Positions 27,571-36,757 of a stretch of 64,000 bases of DNA are shown piece by piece. Positions within the stretch are counted from its first letter, which is position 1. The number at the start of each line of letters is the position of its first letter. The position numbers and the translations under genes are program-made. Source of the DNA: Bradyrhizobium sp. SZCCHNS1050 (GTDB lineage: Bacteria; Pseudomonadota; Alphaproteobacteria; Rhizobiales; Xanthobacteraceae); the NCBI RefSeq assembly GCF_032484785.1, contig NZ_JAUETR010000001.1, positions 2,421,501 through 2,485,500 of the forward strand, written 5' to 3'. Under the pieces are notes generated by a model, which was given only the letters and a program-made list of their open reading frames with translations, ran no database searches and was not told the origin of the DNA.

Positions 27571-28212
27571 GTGACCGACGCCACAGCCATGCGCCTTGCG
27601 ATCCGCCAGGCGCTGCCGCCCCACAGTGATGGCATGCGCATCGGCCTGCTCGGCGGCTCGTTCAATCCGCCGCACCAGGCGCACCGCGCGATCAGCCTGT
27701 TCGCGCTGAAGCGGCTGCAGCTGGACCGTGTCTGGTGGCTGGTGACACCGGGCAATCCGCTCAAGAACAATGGCGGGCTGCATGCGCTGGCCGAACGCGC
27801 CGAGGCGGCGCGCAAGGTGGCCGCCGATCCGCGCATCGAGATCAGCTGTCTCGAATCCGTCATCGGCACCCGCTACACTGCCGACACGATCGATTATCTG
27901 CGCCGGCGTGCATCGCGCTTGCGCTTCGTGTGGATCATGGGCGCTGACAATCTCGCGCAGTTCCATCGCTGGCAGAAGTGGCGGCACATCGCGGCCCAGG
28001 TTCCGATGGCCGTGGTCGATCGTCCGCCCCGCAGCTTCCGCGCCCTGAACGCGCCCGCCGCACGCGCCCTGGCGCGGTATCGCATTCCCGAAGCGCAAGC
28101 CAGCCGTCTGGCCGACCGCGCCGCTCCAGCCTGGGTCTACCTCACCGGCCTCAAGCTCAGCCTGTCCTCGACGGGCCTGAGGAACCCGGACGGCAGTTGG
28201 AAGTCGTTCTGA
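27571..28212 (+). CDS. nadD: Nicotinate-nucleotide adenylyltransferase
   Basis: 213 residues from GTG 27571. The nucleotidyltransferase motif [14 protein letters not shown], then [32 protein letters not shown] and the closing [10 protein letters not shown] are NadD hallmarks. It forms deamido-NAD in NAD synthesis. The start is uncertain: GTG 27535 and ATG 27589 are alternatives. 27571 is preferred for the G-rich stretch just upstream. Confidence 0.9.
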   Translation: MTDATAMRLAIRQALPPHSDGMRIGLLGGSFNPPHQAHRAISLFALKRLQLDRVWWLVTPGNPLKNNGGLHALAERAEAARKVAADPRIEISCLESVIGTRYTADTIDYLRRRASRLRFVWIMGADNLAQFHRWQKWRHIAAQVPMAVVDRPPRSFRALNAPAARALARYRIPEAQASRLADRAAPAWVYLTGLKLSLSSTGLRNPDGSWKSF

Positions 28213-28429
28213 AAGGCCGCGCGTTCGCCATCGCGCGCGGCATCGGATATGCATGGAACTTGCCGTCTCCGCTACGGTCCGAAGCGGGGACGGCCTGGAC
28301 GCTGTCGGGCCGGACGACCGGGTACTGGATTGTTGAAACCCTTAACCCCACATGCCTAATATGGTCAGCAGGCCGGGTTGGATTCGGCCTGCGATACAGT
28401 GAAAGGAATGGTCCCTGACCACATCTGTA

Positions 28430-28879
28430 TTGTCCCAGTCGGCCTTACCGAAGACGAAGGCAACGACTACCAAGTCGGCGACTGCCAAGTCAGCGCGTAA
28501 GACGTCGACCCAAGATGCGGCCTTGCAGGCGCAACCCGACGCCGACAAGACCCTGCGCACGATCCTCTCCCGCCTCGAAGATATGAAGGCGGAGGAGACG
28601 GTCACGATCGATCTTCACGGCAAATCGGCGTATTCCGACTACATGGTCATTACTACGGGCCGCTCGAACCGGCACGTCGGATCGATCGCGGAAAACGTCG
28701 CCAAGGGCCTGAAGGAAGCCGGCACCAAGAAACTCCACATCGAGGGCCTGCCCAATTGCGATTGGGTGCTGATCGATTCCGGCGACGTGATCGTGCACGT
28801 GTTTCGACCCGAGGTTCGCGAGTTCTACAATCTCGAGCGATTGTGGACTCAAGGGCCGAACCCGGCCAAGGCGGTCTAG
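28430..28879 (+). CDS. rsfS: Ribosomal silencing factor RsfS
   Basis: 149 residues in the longest listed form. The core (about 40-140: ILSRLEDMKAEETVTIDLHG, SDYMVITTGRSNRHVGSIAENV, GLPNCDWVLIDSGDVIVHVF, REFYNLERLW) is the DUF143/RsfS fold that binds L14 and blocks 30S joining. No ATG is available before the core. TTG 28430 is given, but CTG 28415 has AAGGA seven bases upstream, so the true start may be 15 bases earlier. It carries a Lys/Thr/Ser/Ala-rich N-terminal extension of about 35 residues. Confidence 0.9.
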   Translation: MSQSALPKTKATTTKSATAKSARKTSTQDAALQAQPDADKTLRTILSRLEDMKAEETVTIDLHGKSAYSDYMVITTGRSNRHVGSIAENVAKGLKEAGTKKLHIEGLPNCDWVLIDSGDVIVHVFRPEVREFYNLERLWTQGPNPAKAV

Positions 28880-28936
28880 GCGGTCCCACGCCGCGACGGA
28901 TGCGAATCGTGCGGCGCACGTGCTAGTCGGGTGCGC

Positions 28937-29419
28937 ATGCGCCTGATCGTGGTCGCCATCGGCCGGTTGAAGCAGGGTCCCGAGCGGGAGCTCGCGGAGC
29001 GCTACCGCGAGCGTTTCGACGACATCGGCCGCAAGCTCGGCTTTCGCGGCCTCGACATCCATGAAATCCCGGAAAGCCGCGGGCGCGATGCGGCGACGCG
29101 CATGACCGAGGAGGCCTCCGCGATATCGGCGGCGATCCCCGACAAGTCCGTGCTCGTCTGTCTCGACGAGCGTGGCCGGAACGTCGACAGTACAACTTTT
29201 GCGGGTTATCTTGGGCGCTGGCGGGACGAAGGCATTCCGGCTGCCGTCTTCGCAATCGGCGGCGCCGACGGACTTTCGCCCGATTTGCGGCGCAGAGCCA
29301 AGCTTGGGGTTGCGTTTGGCGCCGCCACCTGGCCGCACCAGATCGTCCGCGTCCTGCTGCTCGAGCAGATTTACCGTACTGCTACGATCCTTGCCGGTCA
29401 CCCCTATCACCGCGCTTGA
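28937..29419 (+). CDS. rlmH: 23S rRNA pseudouridine-1915 N3-methyltransferase RlmH
   Basis: 160 residues, SPOUT fold. The start MRLIVVAIGRLKQGPERELAERY and the knot-forming LDERGRN, FAIGGADGLS and LLLEQIYRTATILAGHPYH are diagnostic. It methylates pseudouridine 1915 of helix 69 after subunit joining. ATG 28937 follows the family start; a GTG two codons upstream (28931) is possible. It follows rsfS by 57 bp, as in most bacteria. Confidence 0.95.
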   Translation: MRLIVVAIGRLKQGPERELAERYRERFDDIGRKLGFRGLDIHEIPESRGRDAATRMTEEASAISAAIPDKSVLVCLDERGRNVDSTTFAGYLGRWRDEGIPAAVFAIGGADGLSPDLRRRAKLGVAFGAATWPHQIVRVLLLEQIYRTATILAGHPYHRA

Positions 29420-29452
29420 ACAAGGGACGATGGGAGCACAATAAGGACCTCG

Positions 29453-30823
29453 ATGTTCGCTGCGCGGCCCCTCTCCTGCTTCCCAAGACCTGTCCGCAGC
29501 GGCCGGTCCTGCCGCGCGTCGCTCATCGCGCTCGTGGTGGTCTTTTCCGGATGTCCGGCGCTGGCGCAGAGCGGACTCCGGCCATCCATCCCCGGCACCG
29601 CGTCACCGACGCCGGTCACCCCGGAGCAGTTGAAGCAGCGCGAACAGGAGCTCGAGGCCGCCCGCGCGGCCCAGAAGGCCGCCGCCGAGGCCCAGGAGCG
29701 GCTGAAGGCCGACATCGCCGCGCTCGGCGAGGACCGCGGCAAGCTCAATCAGCAGCTGATCGACGTCGCGGCGCAGGTGCGTAGCGTCGAAGTGCGGGTT
29801 GGCGAGGCCGAAACGCGGCTGCGCGGGCTCGACGGCCGCGAGCAGGATCTGCGGACGTCGCTGGAAGCCCGGCGGACCGAGATCATCGAGGTTCTGGCCG
29901 CTCTGCAGCGCGCCGGCCGCCGCACCCCGCCGGCCCTGCTGGTCCGTCCCGAGGACGCGCTGCAGTCATTGCGCACGGCGATGCTGCTGGGTTCGGTGAT
30001 CCCCGAGATGCGCAGCCGCGCCGAAAAGCTCTCGACCGATCTCGGCGAGCTCGTCGCCATCCGCAAGACGATCGCCAGCGAACGCGACAAGCTCGCCGGC
30101 GACCGCGACAGGCTGCGCACCGATCAGACCCGTCTCGCCGCCTTGGTGGAGGAACGCCAGCGCAAGCAGAGTTCGGCCGAGAAGGACATGGAAGCCGAAA
30201 GCGCGCGCGCCGCCGTGCTGGCGCAGCAGATCGACTCGCTGCAGGGACTGATCACGACGATGGAGCTGGACCTCAAGAGCGCGGCCAAGGCTGCCTCGAC
30301 GGCGAGCCTGCAGGGGGTGCCGGTCAACAGCAAGCCGGACGCGAATGCGCTGCGCAACCCGGGCCGCAAGGCGCCCGCGATCGCGTTCGCCTCGACCAAG
30401 GGCATGCTGACGTTTCCTGTCAACGGCACCAAGATCCGCGAATTTGGCGCATCGGACGGTGCGGGCGGCTCGGATAAAGGCATTTCTTTGGCAACCCGGC
30501 CAGGGGCTCAGGTCACAACCCCGTGTGATGGCTGGGTTGTGTATGCGGGTCCCTTCCGTAGCTACGGACAACTCTTGATCCTCAACGCCGGTGGCGGGTA
30601 TCATGTCCTGATCGCCGGGATGGAGCGCATTTCCGTCAACATCGGGCAGTTTGTTCAGACGGGAGAGCCGGTCGCGATCATGGGTAACAGCTCCCAGGTT
30701 GCCTCCATTCTCGCTACCAACGCGAGTCAACCAGTGCTCTATGTCGAGTTCCGTAAGGACGGCACTCCAATCGATCCAGGCCCATGGTGGGCCGCAAATG
30801 AAGGCGAAAAGGTACGCGGATGA
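29453..30823 (+). CDS. EnvC-like murein hydrolase activator (degenerate LytM domain)
   Basis: 456 residues. A signal peptide ends at ALAQ (about residue 39). Long coiled coils (about 60-170 and 205-290) come next. A C-terminal LytM/M23 fold (about 325-450) starts FPVNGTKIREFGASDGAGGSDKGISLAT. The zinc ligands of active M23 enzymes are missing: DKGISL stands where HKGIDI is expected, and YVEF where LHFE is expected. That is the EnvC pattern of an amidase activator rather than a hydrolase. AAGGA precedes ATG 29453, and the stop overlaps the ctpA start. Confidence 0.88.
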   Translation: MFAARPLSCFPRPVRSGRSCRASLIALVVVFSGCPALAQSGLRPSIPGTASPTPVTPEQLKQREQELEAARAAQKAAAEAQERLKADIAALGEDRGKLNQQLIDVAAQVRSVEVRVGEAETRLRGLDGREQDLRTSLEARRTEIIEVLAALQRAGRRTPPALLVRPEDALQSLRTAMLLGSVIPEMRSRAEKLSTDLGELVAIRKTIASERDKLAGDRDRLRTDQTRLAALVEERQRKQSSAEKDMEAESARAAVLAQQIDSLQGLITTMELDLKSAAKAASTASLQGVPVNSKPDANALRNPGRKAPAIAFASTKGMLTFPVNGTKIREFGASDGAGGSDKGISLATRPGAQVTTPCDGWVVYAGPFRSYGQLLILNAGGGYHVLIAGMERISVNIGQFVQTGEPVAIMGNSSQVASILATNASQPVLYVEFRKDGTPIDPGPWWAANEGEKVRG

Positions 30824-32172
30824 TGCGTAAGACTTCGGTAATTCTCCTGAGCGCGGCCACCGGTGCGGCATTGACCCTGTTCGTCTCGCAACCGCGCGCG
30901 GTGTTGATGGGATCGACGGCGCGCGCCGCGACCGCCGATACCTATCGCCAGCTCAACCTGTTCGGCGACGTGTTCGAGCGGGTGCGCAGCGATTATGTCG
31001 AGAAGCCCGACGATTCGAAGCTGGTCGAGTCCGCGATCAGCGGCATGCTCTCGGGCCTCGATCCGCATTCGAGCTACATGGATGCGAAGAGCTTCCGCGA
31101 CATGCAGGTGCAGACCCGCGGCGAGTTCGGCGGCCTCGGCATCGAGGTGACGATGGAAGACGGCCTGATCAAGGTGGTGTCGCCGATCGACGATACGCCG
31201 GCCTCGAAGGCGGGCATCCAGGCTAACGACATCATCACCAATCTCGACGACGAAGCCGTGCAGGGCCTGACCCTCAACCAGGCGGTCGAGAAGATGCGCG
31301 GCCCGGTCGGCACCAAGATCAAGCTGAAGGTCGTGCGCAAGGGCGCCGACAATCCGCTCGACGTGACATTGACCCGCGACAACATCCGCGTCCGCTCGGT
31401 GCGCTCGCGCACCGAGAGCGACGACATCGCCTATATCCGCATCACCACCTTCAACGAGCAGACCACCGAGGGCCTGAAGAAGAGCATCGCCGACCTGCAG
31501 AACCAGATCGGTGACAAGCTGAAGGGCTACATCATCGACCTGCGCAACAACCCGGGCGGCCTGCTCGAGGAGGCGGTCACCGTCTCCGACGCGTTCCTGG
31601 AGCGCGGCGAGATCGTCTCGACCCGCGGCCGCAATGCCGAGGAGACGCAGCGCCGCGCGGCACATGCGGGCGACCTCACCAAGGGCAAGCCGGTCATCGT
31701 GCTGATCAATGGCGGCTCGGCGTCGGCGTCGGAGATCGTGGCTGGCGCGCTGCAGGACCACAAGCGCGCGACGCTGGTCGGCACCCGCTCGTTCGGCAAG
31801 GGCTCGGTGCAGACCATCATCCCGCTCGGCGCCGGCAACGGCGCGCTGCGACTGACCACCGCGCGCTACTACACGCCGTCGGGCAAGTCGATCCAGGCCA
31901 AGGGCATCGTGCCCGACATCGAGGTGCTGCAGGACGTGCCGGATGAGCTGAAGTCGCGCACCGACACCAAGGGCGAGGCGTCGCTGCGCGGCCATCTGAA
32001 GAACGACGGCGACGAGAAGACCGGCTCGCAGTCCTACGTGCCGCCGGACACCAAGGACGACAAGGCGCTCAAAATGGCCGCCGACCTGCTCCACGGCATC
32101 AAGAACAGCGCCAACACCCCGGCGCCGACCGAGAAGGCCGCGGCCGACAAGCCGGCCAAGGCGGCAAACTGA
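30820..32172 (+). CDS. ctpA: Carboxy-terminal processing protease (S41 family)
   Basis: 450 residues. It has an N-terminal signal anchor, a PDZ domain (about 95-180, EFGGLGIEVTMEDGLIKVV) and an S41 protease core. The catalytic Ser lies in NGGSASASEIVAGA (about 297-310) and Lys327 in SFGKGSVQ. The C-terminal tail is long and rich in Lys, Ala and Pro. It acts in the periplasm on protein C-termini and probably on cell-wall enzymes. ATGATG overlaps the stop of the EnvC-like gene, so the two are coupled. A strong terminator follows. Confidence 0.95.
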   Translation: MMRKTSVILLSAATGAALTLFVSQPRAVLMGSTARAATADTYRQLNLFGDVFERVRSDYVEKPDDSKLVESAISGMLSGLDPHSSYMDAKSFRDMQVQTRGEFGGLGIEVTMEDGLIKVVSPIDDTPASKAGIQANDIITNLDDEAVQGLTLNQAVEKMRGPVGTKIKLKVVRKGADNPLDVTLTRDNIRVRSVRSRTESDDIAYIRITTFNEQTTEGLKKSIADLQNQIGDKLKGYIIDLRNNPGGLLEEAVTVSDAFLERGEIVSTRGRNAEETQRRAAHAGDLTKGKPVIVLINGGSASASEIVAGALQDHKRATLVGTRSFGKGSVQTIIPLGAGNGALRLTTARYYTPSGKSIQAKGIVPDIEVLQDVPDELKSRTDTKGEASLRGHLKNDGDEKTGSQSYVPPDTKDDKALKMAADLLHGIKNSANTPAPTEKAAADKPAKAAN

Positions 32173-32214
32173 GGTCGCCAACTGAGCGGCAGCCGACCGA
32201 CGCGAATCAGGTTT

Positions 32215-32247
32215 GAAGGGCGGCCTCCGGGCCGCCCTTCTTTTTTG
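32215..32247 (+). terminator. Rho-independent terminator after ctpA
   Basis: Perfect 11-bp stem GAAGGGCGGCC/GGCCGCCCTTC with a TCCG loop, followed directly by TTTTTT. It ends the rlmH-envC-ctpA transcript. Confidence 0.93.
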
Positions 32248-32354
32248 GACGGCTTCTTGGTTTGCCGCTCCGCCGATCTACGGGCTTGCGGACACCGGCC
32301 CTGCGTCCGAATCCCCGCCGTGGTATCGTCGACCCGATTGATTCGGGAATTTCG

Positions 32355-33572
32355 ATGACAGAGACGGCCGACGAGCTGAGCGCCCCGCTCGGGCAGACGG
32401 AAAAGCGTCGCAGGCGCCGCATTCGGCTTCCCTTCACGGCCCTGCAGGCCCTCGCGATGCTGCTGGCGCTGTTCCTGGTCGTGTTTGCCGGCTTTGCGAT
32501 GTTCAACGACAATCCACTCGGTGGCGAGCCGGTCGCCCGCGTCGCGATCAACGAGGGCGCAAAACCCACCGACGACAAGCCCGCCGCCAAGCCGGATGGC
32601 AAGCCAGACGCAAAGGCCGACCACGGCGCGGCCCCCGCGGCCAAGCAGGAGGGCGGCGAGCGCAAGACGGTCACCATCATCGACGGCTCCAGCGGCGCCC
32701 GCCAGGAGGTCGCGATCGGTGCCGGTGGCGAGACGGCAGAGCCTGGATCGGCCGCGCCCGCGAGCCAGATGCCCGGCGTGGACCCGCGGCTGCTGGAGAA
32801 GTCGCGCTACGGCATGATCCCGGTGATGGCCGACGGGCTGAAGCCATTCACTGCCTATGCGGCCGAGGCCGACCGCGCCAAGGCGGCGCGCATGCCGGCC
32901 GTCGCGATCGTGATCGGCGGTCTCGGCGTCGGCGCCGCCAAGACGGCGGACGCGATCATGAAGCTGCCGCCGGCGGTCACCCTGGCCTTCACGCCCTATG
33001 GCTCCGATCCGACCAAGCTCGCCGAGCGCGCCCGGGCGCAGCGCCACGAGATCCTGCTGCAGGTCCCGATGGAGCCCTACGACTATCCCGACAACGATCC
33101 GGGTCCGCAGACGCTGCTCGCAACACTCGGACCGGACCAGAACATCGACCGGCTGTTCTGGCACATGAGCCGGCTGCAGGGTTACGTCGGCATCGGCAAC
33201 TTCATGGGTGCGCGCTTCGTCGCAACGGAAGCGGCGATGCAGCCGATCGTGAACGAGGCCGCCAAGCGCGGTCTGGCCCTGTTCGACGATGGCGCAGCCC
33301 CGCGCAGCGTGGCAGCCTCGCTGGCCACGGGGCTCGCGATGCCGTTCGCGAAGGGCGACGTCGCCATCGACGCGGTGCCGACCCCGGTCGAGATCGACAA
33401 TGCGCTCGCCAAGCTCGAAAGCCTGGCCAAGGAACGTGGCGTCGCCGTCGGGACCGCCTCGGCGCTGCCGGCCTCGATCGACCGCATCGGCACCTGGATC
33501 AAGGGGCTCGACCGCAAGGGCATTCTGCTGGTGCCATTGACAACCGCGATGCTGAAATCAAAATCGAACTGA
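32355..33572 (+). CDS. Divergent polysaccharide deacetylase family protein (YibQ-like)
   Basis: 405 residues. A basic N-terminus (EKRRRRRIRLP) precedes one membrane anchor (about 40-60). A Lys/Ala/Pro/Asp linker follows, then the deacetylase-like domain (about 190-400): PAVAIVIGGLGVG, TLAFTPYGSD, EILLQVPMEPYDYPDNDPGPQ, GYVGIGNFMGARF. Family members sit beside envC and ctpA in many proteobacteria and are thought to act at the envelope; the catalytic residues of classical NodB deacetylases are not conserved. ATG 32355 gives the membrane-anchored form. Confidence 0.87.
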   Translation: MTETADELSAPLGQTEKRRRRRIRLPFTALQALAMLLALFLVVFAGFAMFNDNPLGGEPVARVAINEGAKPTDDKPAAKPDGKPDAKADHGAAPAAKQEGGERKTVTIIDGSSGARQEVAIGAGGETAEPGSAAPASQMPGVDPRLLEKSRYGMIPVMADGLKPFTAYAAEADRAKAARMPAVAIVIGGLGVGAAKTADAIMKLPPAVTLAFTPYGSDPTKLAERARAQRHEILLQVPMEPYDYPDNDPGPQTLLATLGPDQNIDRLFWHMSRLQGYVGIGNFMGARFVATEAAMQPIVNEAAKRGLALFDDGAAPRSVAASLATGLAMPFAKGDVAIDAVPTPVEIDNALAKLESLAKERGVAVGTASALPASIDRIGTWIKGLDRKGILLVPLTTAMLKSKSN

Positions 33573-33661
33573 ACGAACGTGCGCCGGCCCGACTGGCGAC
33601 GTGACAGCGGGAGGCCTGCGCAGCGAGGCGCAGGGGTCCCCGCAGGAAGGCCGAGACCGGA

Positions 33662-34168
33662 ATGACGCGCTACGAGGACCTGCCTTACCGCACCTGCGTC
33701 GGCATCATGCTGATCAATTCGGAGGGGCTGGTTTTCATCGGTCGCCGCGCCGGCGGAATCGAGCATGTCGACGACACCCATGTCTGGCAGATGCCGCAGG
33801 GCGGCGTCGATCCCGGCGAGGATGCCTGGGAGGCGGCCAAGCGCGAGCTGTATGAAGAGACCAGCGTGCGCTCCGTCGAGAAGCTGGCCGAGGTCGGCGA
33901 CTGGCTGACCTACGATATTCCGCGCACGGTCGCAGGCCGTGCCTGGAAGGGGCGCTATCGCGGCCAGCGCCAGAAATGGTTCGCGCTGCGCTTCACCGGG
34001 GCCGATGCCGAGATCGATGTCGAGCGCCCCGGCGGCGGCCACCACAAGGCGGAATTCGTCAGCTGGCGCTGGGAGCCGATGAAGAACCTGCCGGGGCTGA
34101 TCGTGCCGTTCAAGCGGCCGGTCTATGAGCGCGTGGTCAAGGAATTCGCTCCGCTCGCAGGCGATTGA
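33662..34168 (+). CDS. rppH: RNA pyrophosphohydrolase, Nudix family (RppH, copy 1)
   Basis: 168 residues. The Nudix box [20 protein letters not shown] is intact, and [15 protein letters not shown] plus [28 protein letters not shown] are RppH signatures. It removes pyrophosphate from 5'-triphosphate RNAs or hydrolyses dinucleoside polyphosphates. A second, more divergent copy begins about 140 bp downstream. Start ATG 33662. Confidence 0.93.
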   Translation: MTRYEDLPYRTCVGIMLINSEGLVFIGRRAGGIEHVDDTHVWQMPQGGVDPGEDAWEAAKRELYEETSVRSVEKLAEVGDWLTYDIPRTVAGRAWKGRYRGQRQKWFALRFTGADAEIDVERPGGGHHKAEFVSWRWEPMKNLPGLIVPFKRPVYERVVKEFAPLAGD

Positions 34169-34309
34169 ATCGCGATCCCCGCCCTCGACGCGGTACCCGA
34201 CATCCGCTAGTCCGCTTCTGCGCAGGAGCTGCAGGGAATCTCTGCAGATGCGTCGCGACGATGCCGTCATGATGCACTGCCATGCGAACGACAGCTCATG
34301 GATTCGAGG

Positions 34310-34816
34310 ATGACCGAGACCAGACCCTATCGTCCGAATGTCGGCATCGCGCTGCTCAACGCCGAAGGGCTCGTCTTCCTTGGACGCCGCTTTCGCGACG
34401 ACGGGCCGGAGATCGTGCTGCCCGGGCTCGAATGGCAGATGCCGCAGGGCGGCGTCGACCCCGGCGAGGATCTTCAGGCGGCAGCGCGGCGCGAGCTGTG
34501 GGAGGAGACCGGCATTCGCGACGCCGACATCCTCGGCGAGACCGACTGGCTGACTTACGAATTTCCGCCATTCGAGGATCCGAACCACCGGCTCGCGCGC
34601 TTTCGCGGCCAGCGTCAGAAATGGTTCGCGATGCGCTTCACCGGGCGCGACGCCGACATCGATCCGGTGACGCCGCGCAACGGCCAGCCGGCCGAGTTCG
34701 ACGCCTGGCGCTGGGACCGCCTGGCGCGCGTCCCGGAGCTGGTGGTGCCGTTTCGCCGCGAGGTCTATCGCGCGGTGGCGCAGGCTTTTGCGCATCTCGC
34801 CAACGTTGGCGACTGA
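34310..34816 (+). CDS. RNA pyrophosphohydrolase, Nudix family (RppH paralogue, copy 2)
   Basis: 168 residues, same length and layout as its neighbour. The Nudix box [20 protein letters not shown] is intact; [23 protein letters not shown] and FDAWRWDRLARVPELVVPFRREVYRAV are conserved. The copies differ in the loop after the first strand (RRFRDDGPEIVLPGLEW here, [15 protein letters not shown] there). An alternative start at 34298 adds four residues. The two may divide RNA and dinucleotide substrates; that is inference. Confidence 0.9.
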   Translation: MTETRPYRPNVGIALLNAEGLVFLGRRFRDDGPEIVLPGLEWQMPQGGVDPGEDLQAAARRELWEETGIRDADILGETDWLTYEFPPFEDPNHRLARFRGQRQKWFAMRFTGRDADIDPVTPRNGQPAEFDAWRWDRLARVPELVVPFRREVYRAVAQAFAHLANVGD

Positions 34817-34902
34817 TCTACGTCGAAGCGCGGGGCTCTTCGTCATTCAAGGGCCGACGCTCCGCGCGCCTCGGAAAGGCGATGTCGCGAGAGTTCGCCG
34901 GC

Positions 34903-36591
34903 CTAATTGTCCTCGACCGTGAACGGCCCGATCGCAATCACCCGGCAGTCGTTGTCGCGTGTGGCGCAGTCGGCCAGCGCGCCGCCGATCGCCGTCTCCT
35001 CACGGTCGCCATTGAGGCCGAAGCCGGGGTGGCCGGCCGTTCCGACCGCGACTGCATTCCAGCCCGACGTCGCGGCCTCGAGACGTCGCGCCACCTCCTC
35101 GCGCGCCTCCGGGGCGATCGCCTGATGGATGGCCGCGCGGAAGAAGCCGGTGGCTTTCATCACCGTCGGTATCGGCACCACGAAGGCATCGTCGAGCGCA
35201 ACGATGATGCAGGCGGTGCCCGCCTGGGCACCGCAGGCTTCCAGATTGCGGCGAACCACATCGTCGACGAGGTCGCCGCCGACGCTGTAGAAGAACTGCC
35301 CGCCGGGCCCGAGCGCGATGGCCTTGGTCCGACGCGCCGTGCCGTAGTTCGCTTCGAGCCGGGCCCGGCCTGTATCGCGCACCAGCGGCATCTCTGCCGC
35401 GCTGAAGGCGCGCTCGGTCATCGGGTCGTGGCGCACCCAGGGCTGCGGCGGCAACGGCGGTTTGCTGTGCACGTAAACGACATTGTCGCCGACGGCATAG
35501 AGTTCGCATTTGCGCGGGCCGTTCGCGCTCTCCGCGCGTTGCTGACATTGCTCCAGCGCGGCCGATTTCGCCGCCTCATCGCTCGCCTGTCCGGTGACAT
35601 AGGCGCTGACGCCGTTGATCGTGGTCGCGAACGCCTTGTGATCCGGTGCCGGCACGTAGTCGCGCGCCAGCGCAATGCGGGTCCGCTCGCTCACGAACGG
35701 CACGGCTTCAGGTGCAAACTTCTCGGCGGCGACAGAGGATGAAGGCGAGGGCGACTGTTGCGGCTGCGGCGAGTCGGCCGTCTGCCTGGCGACGGATGAC
35801 TGCGTCGGCGCGGGGGATGGGGATGCAGACGGGACCGAGGACGGCGAAGCCGGCGTGGCCGACAGCCGGGCCAGCGCTTCCGCGGCCGCCTTGGCGGCAT
35901 CGCGCTGCGCGGGGTGCGGATCGCGATAATCCAGATAGAGCTCGGTCCCGACCCCGACGGCTCCGAGCGCAACCACGGCGGCCACAATTCGCCAGATCAG
36001 GCGGAGCCCGCCGCCGCGGGCGACTTTCTTTTCTTCCGGCGGCGCGTAGGTGCCGTCCTCGCGGCGCATCGCCACGCGATAGGCGTGAACCGGGGTCGGG
36101 ATGTTCTTGACCTCCCGCGCGCCCATGTCGGCGAACTGCACCGACAGCTTGTTGGCGACCTGCTCATGAACGGCGCGCGAGATGCAGATGCCGCCGACGT
36201 CGGCGAGGCCCTCGAGGCGTGCTGCGATGTTGACGCCGTCGCCGAGCAGATCGCCGTCGCGCTCGACGACGTCGCCGATGGTGATGCCGATGCGGTAGCT
36301 CATCTGCCGGCTCGGCGGATAGGCCATGTTGCGCGTGCGCAGGCTCTCCTGGATGTCGATCGCGCAACGCACCGCTTCGACCGCGCTGGGAAATTCCGCG
36401 AGCACCGCATCGCCAGCGGTGTTGAAGATGCGGCCGCCGGCTCGCGCGATGAAGTCGTCAACGACCTCGCGATAGGCCGCCAGTCGCCGTAGCGTCTCTT
36501 CTTCATCCTCCGCGACGAGGCGCGAATAGCCGGCGATATCGGCGGCGAAAATCGCCGCGATCTTGCGTTTCAAGACGATCTGTCCTGCCAT
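34903..36591 (-). CDS. Class III nucleotidyl cyclase-like protein with triplicated Cys-pair C-terminal region
   Basis: 562 residues. The N-terminal cyclase homology domain (about 8-175) has metal aspartates D18 (FAADIAGYSRL) and D61 (NTAGDAVLAEF). The lysine that reads adenine is replaced by N57; D118 (LGDGVNIAARLE) is kept. One membrane span lies at about 198-217, then a Ser/Pro-rich linker (240-290). Three related repeats of about 50 residues follow (319-371, 422-472, 511-558), each with a Cys pair (C349/C362, C453/C461, C542/C549). The repeats resemble the DUF4189 style and probably lie outside the membrane. Monocistronic. Confidence 0.82.
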   Translation of the reverse strand: MAGQIVLKRKIAAIFAADIAGYSRLVAEDEEETLRRLAAYREVVDDFIARAGGRIFNTAGDAVLAEFPSAVEAVRCAIDIQESLRTRNMAYPPSRQMSYRIGITIGDVVERDGDLLGDGVNIAARLEGLADVGGICISRAVHEQVANKLSVQFADMGAREVKNIPTPVHAYRVAMRREDGTYAPPEEKKVARGGGLRLIWRIVAAVVALGAVGVGTELYLDYRDPHPAQRDAAKAAAEALARLSATPASPSSVPSASPSPAPTQSSVARQTADSPQPQQSPSPSSSVAAEKFAPEAVPFVSERTRIALARDYVPAPDHKAFATTINGVSAYVTGQASDEAAKSAALEQCQQRAESANGPRKCELYAVGDNVVYVHSKPPLPPQPWVRHDPMTERAFSAAEMPLVRDTGRARLEANYGTARRTKAIALGPGGQFFYSVGGDLVDDVVRRNLEACGAQAGTACIIVALDDAFVVPIPTVMKATGFFRAAIHQAIAPEAREEVARRLEAATSGWNAVAVGTAGHPGFGLNGDREETAIGGALADCATRDNDCRVIAIGPFTVEDN

Positions 36592-36696
36592 GTCACCGCG
36601 CCCGCTGGATTGGCCGGGAGCATGCCGTCAGATCGGTGAGCATGCAACCGGCCTCCCTTGAAGTAGTCATCGACCGGCGCACGACGTTCGAGCCCC

Positions 36697-36727
36697 AAAC
36701 GAAAATGGCCGGGCAGAGCCCGGCCAT
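36697..36727 (-). terminator. Terminator of the ATP synthase operon
   Basis: 10-bp stem ATGGCCGGGC/GCCCGGCCAT (36705-36714 with 36718-36727), AGA loop on the plus strand, followed on the minus strand by TTTTCGTTTG. It lies 31 bp after the atpC stop. Confidence 0.82.
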
Positions 36728-36757
36728 GAACGTTCATTCATACGTCGTGCGGTGGGA

